Assembly (NCBI GenBank): GCA_025923195.1
Contig: JAICGJ010000041.1
Coordinates: 1-36,089 of the forward strand
Source: Chryseolinea sp.
GTDB taxonomy: Bacteria > Bacteroidota > Bacteroidia > Cytophagales > Cyclobacteriaceae
DNA length: 36,089 bases
Direction of reading: 5' to 3'
Below the pieces are notes generated by a model, which had not been told where the DNA came from, did no database searches, and saw only the letters and a program-made list of their open reading frames with translations. The position numbers and the translations under genes were made by a program. Shown one piece after another: positions 1 through 8,631 of this stretch; within the stretch, counting starts at the first letter, position 1, and each line of letters begins with the position of its first letter.

Positions 1-536
1 GAACGCCAATACCAGGACTGGTGAACAAACGTAACGTGAGCTGGATCGATCAATCCGATTACAGCGAGATCTATATCGGCAGGCATGATAACTTTTTCAA
101 CGAACAGAAACTTTTGATCCTGCGGCACGAGCAGGTTTGGAATGTATTGATCTGCACCCTGAATCTGCGCCTTATTTTGTGGAATGTAAATCCAGATCGT
201 ACCGTTTATTTCTTTACATGGATATTTAAAAACTTTAATTTTTTTGGTGTCGAATTTATCGTCCGCTAAGGCTGGAATACCCACACAGGCGCCTGTGTGA
301 TCGAATTTCCAACCATGGTAACAACACTGGATTATTGTACCATCATACCAACCCATTGACAAGGGAACCCCACGATGTGGGCAATTATCCCTCATGGCGA
401 AAGGCTGGTTATTTTCATCGCGCCCAAAAACAATCTTCTCCCCCAGCATTTCTTTTGCCACCAACTTTCCACGCTTGAGAAAGGAGCCATGCATGGCAAA
501 ATACCAAAGGTTCTTTAGGAAAAGAGATTCGATCAT
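1..536 (-). CDS. Rieske [2Fe-2S] ring-hydroxylating oxygenase alpha subunit-like protein (partial, C-terminus beyond window)
   Basis: Reading the minus strand from an ATG at 536 gives 178 codons that stay open to the window edge, so only the N-terminal part is present. The Rieske cluster signature is visible: C52-x-H54 (in RDNCPHRGVP) and C71-x2-H74 (in QCCYHGWKFD), which bind the [2Fe-2S] cluster. Near the edge the sequence IDPAHVTFVH supplies an H-x4-H pair after an Asp, as in the mononuclear iron site of this family. Such proteins are cytoplasmic oxygenases that take electrons from a reductase and hydroxylate aromatic or other hydrophobic substrates; the substrate cannot be told here. The start is chosen because an in-frame stop lies upstream with no other ATG between. 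It diverges from the Gfo/Idh/MocA gene, leaving about 185 bp for both promoters, in which no clear consensus was seen. Confidence 0.88.
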   Translation of the reverse strand, partial: MIESLFLKNLWYFAMHGSFLKRGKLVAKEMLGEKIVFGRDENNQPFAMRDNCPHRGVPLSMGWYDGTIIQCCYHGWKFDHTGACVGIPALADDKFDTKKIKVFKYPCKEINGTIWIYIPQNKAQIQGADQYIPNLLVPQDQKFLFVEKVIMPADIDLAVIGLIDPAHVTFVHQSWYWR

Positions 537-721
537 CTTGGAGCAGGGGTTCGGAAAAAGGTAAGTAAAGAACTAATGGGTAAGTTTCCAAAACGCCATT
601 TAAATATTGCAGGATCAAAAAATTTTGTAGCCGTTATCTAAACCGCAATCGTTTCCGATTAATTTTATTGTTTTATTTTTCAATCTTTAGGCCTTAATTG
701 AAAATTCAAAAAACTTAACGA

Positions 722-1876
722 ATGAAAAGAAAACTACGCATGGGGATGGTAGGCGGTGGCCTTACCTCTTTCATAGGACCGGTCCACCGGAAGGCGGCCG
801 GTATCGATGGTGAGATTGAGTTGGTATGCGGCGCCTTTAGTATTATACCCGGAGAATCCAAAGAGACCGGCGAGGCACTGTATCTCAATCCCGACCGGGT
901 TTATGAAACTTACCAGGAGATGTTTGAGAAGGAAAAAAGCTTGCCTCCTGACCAGCGCATTGATTTTGTTTCAGTCGTTACGCCCAATCATGTTCACTTC
1001 GGTCCATCACAAATGGCCCTTGAATCAGGCTTCCATGTATTGGTGGAAAAGCCGATCGCGTTTTCCCTGGCCGAAGCCAAGACTCTGGAAAAAACGGTGA
1101 ACAAGACGGGATTGCTTTTGGGTCTTACACATACATATACGGGATATCCATTGGTTAAAGAGGCCCGGAAGATGGTTGCTGACGGAGCCTTCGGAAAGAT
1201 CCGGAAGATCTATGTAGAATACCCTCAGGGTTGGCTGTCAACATTATTGGAAAAGACAGGGAACATGCAAGCTTCCTGGAGAACCGATCCTAAGCAGTCA
1301 GGCATGGGAGGCGCAATTGGCGACATCGGAACACACGCCGCCAATCTCGCTGAGTACATCACAGGCTTACGTATAACAGAGATCTGTGCCATGTTGAATA
1401 CGGTTGTGAAAGGAAGGCATTTGGATGACGACAGCTCCATGCTGCTGCGATTTGACAATGGCGCGTCCGGAGTGCTTATGGCAACACAAGTAGCAGCAGG
1501 CGAGGAAAATAATTTAAACATTAGGGTCTATGGCGAGAAAGGCGGACTGGAATGGAAGCAGGAAGAACCAAATACCATGATCCTGAAATGGCTTGACAAG
1601 CCGAAGGAAATAATTCGAGCAGGTCAAAAGTATTTATCGGATGAAGCCAAATCCTTTACCAGAACTCCTGCCGGACACCCCGAGGGATATTTGGAAGCAT
1701 TCGCGAATATCTACCGATCTTTCTCCAGGGCCCTACGCGACTATAAACCTGGCAAAAAATTGAATATTGCCAAATACGATTTTCCTGACGTCGCGGATGG
1801 AGTGCGGGGAATGAACTTCGTTCAAACGGTCGTTAAGTCCGCCAATTCTAACAGGAAGTGGACGACGCTCAAATAG
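722..1876 (+). CDS. Gfo/Idh/MocA family NAD(P)-dependent oxidoreductase
   Basis: A 384-residue cytoplasmic protein of usual length for the family. The N-terminal Rossmann fold starts with the glycine-rich loop GMVGGG (residues 8-13). The family EKP motif is at 109-111, with K110 the expected catalytic lysine, and D201-x-G-x-H205 (GDIGTH) forms the other half of the active site. No signal peptide is present. These enzymes oxidise or reduce sugar hydroxyls with NAD(P). Members related to ThuB make 3-keto sugars from disaccharides, and a ThuA domain two kilobases downstream fits that role here, but the substrate is inference. It is the first gene of a plus-strand cluster; the next gene starts 47 bp after its stop. 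Confidence 0.93.
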   Translation: MKRKLRMGMVGGGLTSFIGPVHRKAAGIDGEIELVCGAFSIIPGESKETGEALYLNPDRVYETYQEMFEKEKSLPPDQRIDFVSVVTPNHVHFGPSQMALESGFHVLVEKPIAFSLAEAKTLEKTVNKTGLLLGLTHTYTGYPLVKEARKMVADGAFGKIRKIYVEYPQGWLSTLLEKTGNMQASWRTDPKQSGMGGAIGDIGTHAANLAEYITGLRITEICAMLNTVVKGRHLDDDSSMLLRFDNGASGVLMATQVAAGEENNLNIRVYGEKGGLEWKQEEPNTMILKWLDKPKEIIRAGQKYLSDEAKSFTRTPAGHPEGYLEAFANIYRSFSRALRDYKPGKKLNIAKYDFPDVADGVRGMNFVQTVVKSANSNRKWTTLK

Positions 1877-1923
1877 TTATCCTTAATAAAGTTTTAAATC
1901 TTAAAAAGCATTTCGAAGACTTA

Positions 1924-2976
1924 ATGAAAACAATTAAAGGTCCGGCCATTTTCTTAGCACAGTTCATGGGCGATCAGCCTCCATTTGACAACCTTAAGAC
2001 CATCTGCAAATGGGCTGCCTCACTGGGTTACGTGGGGGTGCAACTTCCATCCTGGGACAAGCGATGCATCGACTTGAAGCAGGCGGCGGAAAGCAAAGAT
2101 TATTGTGACGAAATAAAGGGCACGGTTGAATCGTGCGGTTTACAGATCACAGAACTGGCGTCGCACTTACAAGGTCAACTGGTGGCGGTTCATCCCGCAT
2201 ATACGGAGATGTTCGATGCATTCGCTCCAAAAGCCGTGCGCAACAATATGAAGGAACGTACAGCCTGGGCGGTTGAACAGTTGAAATATGCCGCACGCGC
2301 CAGCAAGAATCTCGGTCTGACTGCCCATGTCACGTTTTCCGGTGCCTTGATGTGGCATACAGTGTATCCGTGGCCACAGCGGCCTCCCGGGCTGGTAGAG
2401 GATGGATTTAAAGAGCTTGCGAAACGCTGGCTGCCAATCCTCAACGCCTTTGACAAAGGTGGTGTAGATCTGTGTTATGAGATACATCCCTGCGAAGACC
2501 TGCACGATGGCATTACATTCGAACGCTTCTGGGAAGCAACAGGTAAACATACGCGCTGCAACATATTGTACGACCCAAGTCATTTTGTCTTGCAACAATT
2601 AGATTACCTGCAATACATCGATTTTTATCATCCATTCATAAAAATGTTTCATGTGAAGGACGCGGAGTTCAACCCGACGGGCAGAAGTGGCGTCTATGGC
2701 GGTTACCAAAATTGGGTCGACCGACCTGGACGATTCAGGTCGTTAGGTGATGGTCAGGTTGACTTCAGAACGATCTTTTCGAAACTAGCTCAATATGGCT
2801 TTGATGGGTGGGCTGTATTGGAGTGGGAGTGTGCCATTAAACATCCTGAGCAAGGAGCTGTTGAAGGTTCAGAGTTTATCAGAGACCACATCATTCGGGT
2901 GACTGAAAAAGCGTTTGATGATTTTGCAGCAACGGGAAAAGATACCCGGTTCAACAGGAAAGTGTTGGGACTTTAA
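1924..2976 (+). CDS. TIM-barrel sugar phosphate isomerase/epimerase family protein
   Basis: A 350-residue AP-endonuclease-2-like TIM barrel. Likely metal-binding and catalytic residues sit where the family has them: E186 (YEIHP), D217 and H220 (DPSHF), H243 and D246 (HVKDAE) and E300/E302 (LEWE). The frame is open back to a GTG at 1858, which would overlap the upstream gene, but the ATG at 1924 gives the compact N-terminus (MKTIKGPAIFLAQF) expected for this family, so it is preferred. There is no signal peptide, so it is probably cytoplasmic. Proteins of this family isomerise, epimerise, hydrate or eliminate sugars and keto-sugars. Its position directly after the Gfo/Idh/MocA oxidoreductase suggests it acts on the oxidised sugar; the exact reaction is unknown. 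Confidence 0.92.
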   Translation: MKTIKGPAIFLAQFMGDQPPFDNLKTICKWAASLGYVGVQLPSWDKRCIDLKQAAESKDYCDEIKGTVESCGLQITELASHLQGQLVAVHPAYTEMFDAFAPKAVRNNMKERTAWAVEQLKYAARASKNLGLTAHVTFSGALMWHTVYPWPQRPPGLVEDGFKELAKRWLPILNAFDKGGVDLCYEIHPCEDLHDGITFERFWEATGKHTRCNILYDPSHFVLQQLDYLQYIDFYHPFIKMFHVKDAEFNPTGRSGVYGGYQNWVDRPGRFRSLGDGQVDFRTIFSKLAQYGFDGWAVLEWECAIKHPEQGAVEGSEFIRDHIIRVTEKAFDDFAATGKDTRFNRKVLGL

Positions 2977-3092
2977 AACCATAAAAAGAATGCAAGTTTT
3001 TTTCGCTTCAGTTTAGTTGATTGCACTTGACAAATTTGTAGCGCCTGAAATAAAGAGTTTAATTTGATCGCTATCTTAAAAACAAACAGACT

Positions 3093-3527
3093 ATGAAAAG
3101 AATATTTTATTCACTCTTCCTGTTGGGTGCCGTGAGTATCGGACTGGTATCTTGTGGCGGAGGCAAAAAGGAAGAAGCTAAGGAAGAGAATACAGACGAA
3201 GCCTATGAGGATTTCGAAACTGATGCGCCTGAGGAGGCATCGTCGGAAGATCTAGTAGCTCAGGGCCAGGTCTTGGTAGATGCTAGTGATTGTAAGACAT
3301 GCCATCACGCAACCAATAAACTTGTCGGCCCTTCTCACACCGAAGTTGCCAAAAAATATGAATTCACCAAAGCGAACGTAACCCTGCTTGCAGGCAAGAT
3401 TAAGAATGGTGGTAGTGGCGTTTGGGGTGAGATCCCCATGTCGCCTCACGCCGATCTTTCTATGGGAGATGCCGAAAAGATGGCCATGTATGTTCTTTCA
3501 TTGGACGGAGAGAAGCCGAAAGACTAA
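3093..3527 (+). CDS. Lipoprotein c-type cytochrome (class I)
   Basis: A 144-residue protein starting with a lipoprotein signal peptide (lipobox LVSC, Cys21), followed by an acidic, Glu-rich linker (about residues 25-54) and a small cytochrome c domain. The heme motif CKTCH is at 67-71, and the likely axial Met is M116 in the segment GVWGEIPMSPH. It should be a membrane-anchored, periplasm-facing single-heme electron carrier. The heme domain closely resembles the one near the C-terminus of the large ThuA/PQQ fusion encoded 800 bp downstream (shared GPSxxxVAxKY, GGSGVWG and MxxYxLSL segments), so the two probably arose by duplication. It is a plausible electron acceptor for the sugar dehydrogenase domain. 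The 115 bp upstream may hold its own promoter, but only an imperfect match (CAAATTTG) was seen. Confidence 0.93.
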   Translation: MKRIFYSLFLLGAVSIGLVSCGGGKKEEAKEENTDEAYEDFETDAPEEASSEDLVAQGQVLVDASDCKTCHHATNKLVGPSHTEVAKKYEFTKANVTLLAGKIKNGGSGVWGEIPMSPHADLSMGDAEKMAMYVLSLDGEKPKD

Positions 3528-3546
3528 TAAACCTAACGCAGAGGCT

Positions 3547-4263
3547 ATGAGATATTTTTACCGCGCGAATTTCGCCGCGATACTACTACTTATTTGGAGT
3601 CCTATGCCAGTCTGGGGGCAAAATACTTTAACTGATCTGGAAAAGAAGGATGGATGGACCCTTTTGTTCGACGGCAAAACAACATCCGGCTGGCGAAACT
3701 ACAAAAGCAACAAAGTGACCGATCGCTGGAAGGTTTCAAATGGAGAACTATATCTGGACAAATCAGTAACTTCTGGTGGCGGGGACATTATGACAGATAA
3801 GGAATACAAGGACTATGAACTTGCCCTTGAGTGGAAGATTGCGGCCTGTGGCAATAGCGGGATAATATTCAACGTCGTTGAAGATGACAAATATGAGAAT
3901 ACATATAATACAGGCCCTGAAATGCAGGTGCTCGATAATAGTTGCCATCCTGATGCAAAAATAATTAAGCACCGGGCAGGCGATCTTTATGATCTTATAT
4001 CCTGCTCAAAGGAAACGGTTAAACCTGCTGGTGAATGGAATCAGGTGCGTATTGTTTCTAAAAATGCGAAGATGGAATTTTGGCTTAATGGAACGAAGGT
4101 CGTTCAATTTACAATGCATACACCCGAGTGGGATGCTATGGTTGCAAAAAGCAAATTCAATACAATGCCTGGGTTTGGCAAGGCACTAAAGGGTCATATT
4201 GCACTTCAAGACCATGGGGACGCCGTGTGGTTCCGGAACATCAAGATCCGGGAATTGAAATGA
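3547..4263 (+). CDS. Secreted DUF1080 / 3-keto-disaccharide hydrolase family protein
   Basis: A 238-residue protein with a cleavable-type signal peptide (hydrophobic residues 9-20, likely cleavage before Gln25), followed by one concanavalin-like jelly-roll domain of the DUF1080 family. Recognisable family segments are GWTLLFDGKTTSGWR (about 36-50), the NSGIIFNV strand, the GPEMQVLDN segment and the C-terminal GHIALQDHG followed by WFRNIKIRE. The frame extends upstream to 3388 inside the cytochrome gene, but the ATG at 3547 gives the signal peptide and a 19-bp gap, so it is the start. Family members act in the periplasm on 3-keto-glycosides, which fits the neighbouring oxidoreductase and ThuA domain. 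The actual substrate here is inference. Confidence 0.9.
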   Translation: MRYFYRANFAAILLLIWSPMPVWGQNTLTDLEKKDGWTLLFDGKTTSGWRNYKSNKVTDRWKVSNGELYLDKSVTSGGGDIMTDKEYKDYELALEWKIAACGNSGIIFNVVEDDKYENTYNTGPEMQVLDNSCHPDAKIIKHRAGDLYDLISCSKETVKPAGEWNQVRIVSKNAKMEFWLNGTKVVQFTMHTPEWDAMVAKSKFNTMPGFGKALKGHIALQDHGDAVWFRNIKIRELK

Positions 4264-4295
4264 AAGGCACCGTCCTTGAACTTAATCTTTAATTC

Positions 4296-7200
4296 ATGAA
4301 ATCTTACATTTCGTTTTTTGTAGTGCTCTGCTTGATGGTGTCTTGCGGTGAGAAACACAAAACAAAAATTCTCGTATTCTCAAAAACTAAAGGCTACCGG
4401 CATGAGTCAATAGGCGTCGGCAAAATCACCCTATCCGAAATCGGCCGCAGCAATGATTTTGAAGTAGACACGACGGAGAATGCCGCTTATTTTAATGAAG
4501 ACTCTCTCAAGAGATATAGGGCCGTTATTTTTCTGAATACCACCCAAGATGTGTTGGATCCTGTACAACAAGCTGACTTCAAGCGATTCATTGAAGCTGG
4601 TGGTGGTTTTATGGGTATCCACGCTGCCGCAGATACAGAATATGAATGGCCTTGGTATGGCGACTTGCTCGGCGCTTATTTCAAAAGCCATCCCAAAACC
4701 CAACAGGCAAAATTTGTAAAGGCTCAAGATTCCGAAATGGTAAAAAATCTGCCGAAGGAATGGATACGCACTGATGAGTTGTACAATTATAAAAGAATAT
4801 CAAAAGATATTAACGTCTTGTATACCCTAGACGAGTCTTCATACGAAGGAGGCGAAAATGGAGATTATCATCCCATTGCCTGGTATCATGAATTTGAGGG
4901 TGGGCGTTCATTCTATACAGGTATGGGTCACACTCCGGAGAGTTATGCTGACTCTCTTTTTCGCGACCACTTGTTGGAAGGGATCAAATACGTAACGGGA
5001 GGGCCAGCGAAATTAGATTATTCAAAAGCGAAGACAATTCGTGCACCGGAAGAAAACCGATTTACTAAAACTGTATTGGATTTCAATCTTGATGAACCGA
5101 CCGAAATGACAATACTGCCAGACGGCAGAATTATTTTTATTGAACGAAAAGGTGCCGTCAAGTTGTACTCACCTGCCGATGGCAAGGTTAATGTGATCAA
5201 CAACTTCAAAGTAGGGACTAAATTTGAAGATGGCATGATTGGGATCACAGCTGATCCCGACTTTTCAAAAAACAATTGGGTCTACATTTTCTACTCACAT
5301 CCCGAGAGATCTGCAAATATTCTTTCACGCTTTGTCTTCAAAGATGGTAAGATTGATGAGTCGTCTGAGAAGGAAATGCTGGAGGTTGTTACCCAACGTG
5401 AGACGTGTTGCCATACTGGGGGGTCCCTTGCATTCGGTCCCGGAGGAAATTTATTTGTATCAACGGGCGACAACACCAGTCCTTTTGAGTCTGATGGATT
5501 TAGCCCCTCAGACGAAACACCAGGCCGTGCTCCATTTGATGCGCAGAAGTCTTCCGCCAACACAAATGATCTGCGAGGAAAAATCTTGCGTATTCATCCT
5601 GAATCAGATGGGAGCTACACTATTCCTGAGGGGAATCTCTTTCCTAAGGGCGAACCAGATACAAGGCCGGAAATATATGTAATGGGGTGCCGTAACCCTT
5701 ACCGGATTTCGGTTGATCAAAAAACCGGTTTCCTCTACTGGGGCGACGTTGGTCCAGATGCCGGCCAAAACGACTCGCTGCGGGGACCGCGTGGGTACGA
5801 CGAACTGAACCAGGCGCAGAAAGCTGGCTTCTTCGGATGGCCATATTTTGTTGGTAACAATTACCCCTACGCCAAATATGACTTTGCATCCAAAAATGTC
5901 TCAACCAAATGGGATCCGAAGGCACCCGTGAACGAGTCTGTGAATAATACAGGGAAACGGGAGCTGCCGCCTGTAAGCCCTCCATTTATTTGGTACCCTT
6001 ATGAAAGGTCTGACGAGTTTCCTATGGTGAAGATTGGAGGAAGAAATGCCATGGCCGGACCGATATACTACTCTGAAAATTTTAAAGGAATTGACACGGC
6101 ATTTCCTACTTACTTTGACGGAAAGCTGATGTTCTTCGACTGGATGCGTAACTGGATTTATCTGGCCAGCATGAACGACAGAGGTGCAATTACTGACATA
6201 GAACCATTTATGCCAAATACATCATTTAATAATATTAGTGATATGGCATATGGGCCTGATGGTAAACTGTATATGCTGGAATATGGAACGAAATGGTTTA
6301 GTCGGAATCTGGACGCGAGGTTGGTTCGCATCGATTATAATAAAGGCAATCGCCCACCTGTCGCGAAGGTGCAGGCCGATAAAGTCGCTGGTGCAATCCC
6401 ATTGTCGATTAAGTTTTCCGCTGCTGGTTCCAACGATCCTGATGGAGATAAGATGACCTACGAGCTTAAGGCCGCTGGCAAAACACATTCCTCATCAGAC
6501 GGCAATTTTTCGGTTACTTTTGACAAGCCCGAGGCCGTCGATGCCATCCTTACGGTTAAAGATGATGAGGGCGCGAGCAGCACGGCGACCGTCCGCGTAG
6601 TCGCAGGTAATCAGTCACCTGTGGTGAAGTCCGAAATCACGGAAGGTAATAAGACGTTCTTTTTCGGTGGTACCCCAACGAAATACAGAATAACAGTGCA
6701 GGATCCTGAGGATGGCTCAACCGAGGACGGAAGTATCAAGGATGAGGATGTAACGGTAACCTTTGATTATATGAAGGGCTTTGACATGACTCATATTGCA
6801 CAAGGCCACCAATCGGCGCCGGTAGAAATGCCTGGCAAGGTACTTATGGAAAAAAGCGATTGCAAGTCTTGTCATTTGATTGATCAAAAGTCAGCCGGGC
6901 CGAGCTATAAAGATGTAGCTGCTAAATACAATTCTCAAAAAGATGCTTCGGTATATCTAGCGACCAAAATCATAAAGGGCGGATCAGGTGTATGGGGCAC
7001 AACCGAGATGGCTGCACACCCGCAGATCACCGATGCTGATGCGACTAAAATGGTAGCGTATATTTTGTCGCTCGCCGATGCCAAAGCGCCAAGCAAATTA
7101 CCTACATCAGGAACCGTCACTCCCGGCCGGGAAACGGATGGCGTTTATGTGCTGACCGCCACCTACGGCGACAAGCCGGTCAACAACCTGCCCTCATTAA

Positions 7201-7610
7201 GCGCAACCGACGCGTTGATTTTACGAAGCGCATTTTTGCGGGCGAATGAGGTCGATGCTTTGAGAATTGCACGGAAAGCAAATTGGCAAGGTAATCACTC
7301 GCTTCAGAATCTGCTGGATGGTGCGCACGCCATGTATAGGAACCTCGACCTAACGGGTGTGAAGAGGGCTAAGGTAATGGCCTACCTTGACGCGAAGGAC
7401 CACAAGGGTGGGACGGTCGAGATACACCTGGACAAACCAGACGGTCCGCTCTTAGGAAGTGTAAATATCTCCGGCTCCGGCGTATCACAAGCGACAACAA
7501 GCCTGCGACCAACAACCGGCTATCACGATTTATACATTGTATTTAGAAATTCTGCGAACAAGGATAAATCAATGTTTAACTTTATTGGAATTCAGCTCGA
7601 GAACAGATAA
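4296..7610 (+). CDS. Multidomain lipoprotein: ThuA - PQQ-type sugar dehydrogenase - PKD/Ig - cytochrome c - C-terminal carbohydrate-binding module
   Basis: A 1104-residue surface or periplasmic lipoprotein (lipobox MVSC, Cys17). Domains in order: a ThuA-like glutamine-amidotransferase fold, about 25-230 (GGFMGIHAAADTEYEW around 105-115); a six-bladed glucose/sorbosone dehydrogenase propeller, about 255-680, with CCHTGG at 371-376 and GDVGPDAG further on; a PKD domain, about 684-765 (NRPPVAKVQAD, NDPDGD); a second Ig-like stretch, about 768-835; a cytochrome c domain with CKSCH at 856-860 and likely axial M905; and a C-terminal CBM6-like module, about 960-1104. The propeller would oxidise a sugar with PQQ and could hand electrons to the fused heme. 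ThuA is named for trehalose utilisation. The 3' neighbour begins 27 bp later. Module boundaries are approximate, and PQQ dependence is assumed from the fold. Confidence 0.9.
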   Translation: MKSYISFFVVLCLMVSCGEKHKTKILVFSKTKGYRHESIGVGKITLSEIGRSNDFEVDTTENAAYFNEDSLKRYRAVIFLNTTQDVLDPVQQADFKRFIEAGGGFMGIHAAADTEYEWPWYGDLLGAYFKSHPKTQQAKFVKAQDSEMVKNLPKEWIRTDELYNYKRISKDINVLYTLDESSYEGGENGDYHPIAWYHEFEGGRSFYTGMGHTPESYADSLFRDHLLEGIKYVTGGPAKLDYSKAKTIRAPEENRFTKTVLDFNLDEPTEMTILPDGRIIFIERKGAVKLYSPADGKVNVINNFKVGTKFEDGMIGITADPDFSKNNWVYIFYSHPERSANILSRFVFKDGKIDESSEKEMLEVVTQRETCCHTGGSLAFGPGGNLFVSTGDNTSPFESDGFSPSDETPGRAPFDAQKSSANTNDLRGKILRIHPESDGSYTIPEGNLFPKGEPDTRPEIYVMGCRNPYRISVDQKTGFLYWGDVGPDAGQNDSLRGPRGYDELNQAQKAGFFGWPYFVGNNYPYAKYDFASKNVSTKWDPKAPVNESVNNTGKRELPPVSPPFIWYPYERSDEFPMVKIGGRNAMAGPIYYSENFKGIDTAFPTYFDGKLMFFDWMRNWIYLASMNDRGAITDIEPFMPNTSFNNISDMAYGPDGKLYMLEYGTKWFSRNLDARLVRIDYNKGNRPPVAKVQADKVAGAIPLSIKFSAAGSNDPDGDKMTYELKAAGKTHSSSDGNFSVTFDKPEAVDAILTVKDDEGASSTATVRVVAGNQSPVVKSEITEGNKTFFFGGTPTKYRITVQDPEDGSTEDGSIKDEDVTVTFDYMKGFDMTHIAQGHQSAPVEMPGKVLMEKSDCKSCHLIDQKSAGPSYKDVAAKYNSQKDASVYLATKIIKGGSGVWGTTEMAAHPQITDADATKMVAYILSLADAKAPSKLPTSGTVTPGRETDGVYVLTATYGDKPVNNLPSLSATDALILRSAFLRANEVDALRIARKANWQGNHSLQNLLDGAHAMYRNLDLTGVKRAKVMAYLDAKDHKGGTVEIHLDKPDGPLLGSVNISGSGVSQATTSLRPTTGYHDLYIVFRNSANKDKSMFNFIGIQLENR

Positions 7611-7637
7611 AGCCTACCTAACCTAACCACTACAACC

Positions 7638-8486
7638 ATGAAAAGAAGAGAATTCGTACAAACTGCATCATTCGCTGCTGTCGGGATGCTCTCATTGCCA
7701 TCCTTTTTGGCGGCTGGAAAGCGGATGAAGAAGATAGGATTGCAGCTCTACACTTTGCGCGAGACGATAGGAAAGGATCCGAAAGGCGTTCTTCAGCAAG
7801 TAGCCAGCTTTGGCTACAAGGAACTGGAAACGTATAGCTATGCCGATGGGAAAATCTTTGGAATGGACTTTACGGAATTTTGCAAGTTTTCAGAAGGTCT
7901 AGGCATGGCCGTTGTAAGCGGGCATTACGGCCTAGACAAAATCAAGGGAGATACCTGGCAAAAAGCAGTTGAAGATGCAAAAAAGAATGGACAAAAATAC
8001 ATGGTAGTTCCATACATCGCCGAACCTCAACGCAAAACAATCGACTCCTATAAGAGCATTTGTGCTGACTTAAACGCGGCTGGAGAGGTCTGTAATAAAT
8101 ATGACATTCGTTTCCAATATCACAATCACGCTTTTGAATTTGAAACAGTGGATGGACAAATCCCTTATGATGTAATGTTAAAGGAACTCGATCCGAAAAA
8201 AGTAGGCATGGAACTTGACATTTATTGGATAATAAATGCAGGCCAGGATCCGGTAAAATATTTTACGCAACATCCCGGCCGATTCGAACAATGGCATGTA
8301 ATGGATATGGATAAAAACGATCCTAGCAAGAATGCAAACGTAGGGTCCGGCTCCATTGATTACAAATCGCTTTTTACGAAGGCTAAACTTTCAGGAATGA
8401 AACATTGGTATGTCGAGTATGATACTTTCCCAGGAACTCCGATCGATAGTGCGGCCGAGAGCGCCAAGTATCTTAAGAGTTTATAG
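7638..8486 (+). CDS. Exported TIM-barrel sugar phosphate isomerase/epimerase family protein
   Basis: A 282-residue protein with a twin-arginine-like leader (MKRREFVQTASF, then a hydrophobic stretch to about residue 26), suggesting it is exported in folded form. The mature part is a xylose-isomerase-like TIM barrel. Candidate metal ligands are H162 and H164 (QYHNHAFEFE), E192 and D194 (MELDIYW), H220 (WHVMDMD) and E260 (WYVEYD). It is shorter than the other TIM-barrel protein of this cluster, and the two look like distant paralogues, one cytoplasmic and one exported. It is the last gene before a strong terminator, so it most likely closes the sugar-oxidation transcription unit. The reaction is unknown; isomerisation, or hydration and elimination, of a 3-keto sugar would fit its neighbours. 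Confidence 0.9.
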   Translation: MKRREFVQTASFAAVGMLSLPSFLAAGKRMKKIGLQLYTLRETIGKDPKGVLQQVASFGYKELETYSYADGKIFGMDFTEFCKFSEGLGMAVVSGHYGLDKIKGDTWQKAVEDAKKNGQKYMVVPYIAEPQRKTIDSYKSICADLNAAGEVCNKYDIRFQYHNHAFEFETVDGQIPYDVMLKELDPKKVGMELDIYWIINAGQDPVKYFTQHPGRFEQWHVMDMDKNDPSKNANVGSGSIDYKSLFTKAKLSGMKHWYVEYDTFPGTPIDSAAESAKYLKSL

Positions 8487-8509
8487 GTTTTTTCTACAGG
8501 TTTACTTTG

Positions 8510-8542
8510 AGATGTCGGATGAGAATCCGACATCTTTTTTTT
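8510..8542 (+). terminator. Intrinsic terminator of the sugar-oxidation cluster
   Basis: A perfect 11-bp stem (8510-8520 pairs with 8525-8535; AGATGTCGGAT with ATCCGACATCT) closes on a GAGA tetraloop and is followed by a run of eight T (8535-8542). It starts 23 bp after the stop codon of the exported isomerase gene, as expected for a rho-independent terminator. Confidence 0.93.
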
Positions 8543-8631
8543 ACGGATTACATTCCAAAAATGCGATCCGTGATCACCCTCACTGATGTGACCTAATTTT
8601 TTGCATATTGCAACTGGCTGAACTATTCATT

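Noticed and set aside
21-269. 82-codon plus-strand open frame at the left edge
   Set aside because: It lies antisense to the Rieske oxygenase coding sequence and has no recognisable features.
415-618. 67-codon minus-strand open frame before the Gfo/Idh/MocA gene
   Set aside because: It is an alternative frame over the start of the Rieske oxygenase, which is the frame carrying the C-x-H / C-x2-H motifs.
1858-1923. GTG start extending the TIM-barrel gene into the upstream gene
   Set aside because: The extra 22 residues do not fit the family N-terminus; the ATG at 1924 does.
3388-3546. Upstream extension of the DUF1080 gene over the cytochrome gene
   Set aside because: It would bury the signal peptide; the ATG at 3547 gives a normal leader and spacing.
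8544-8576. ACGGAT / ATCCGT inverted repeat after the terminator
   Set aside because: Only 6 bp with an 18-base spacer; likely chance.
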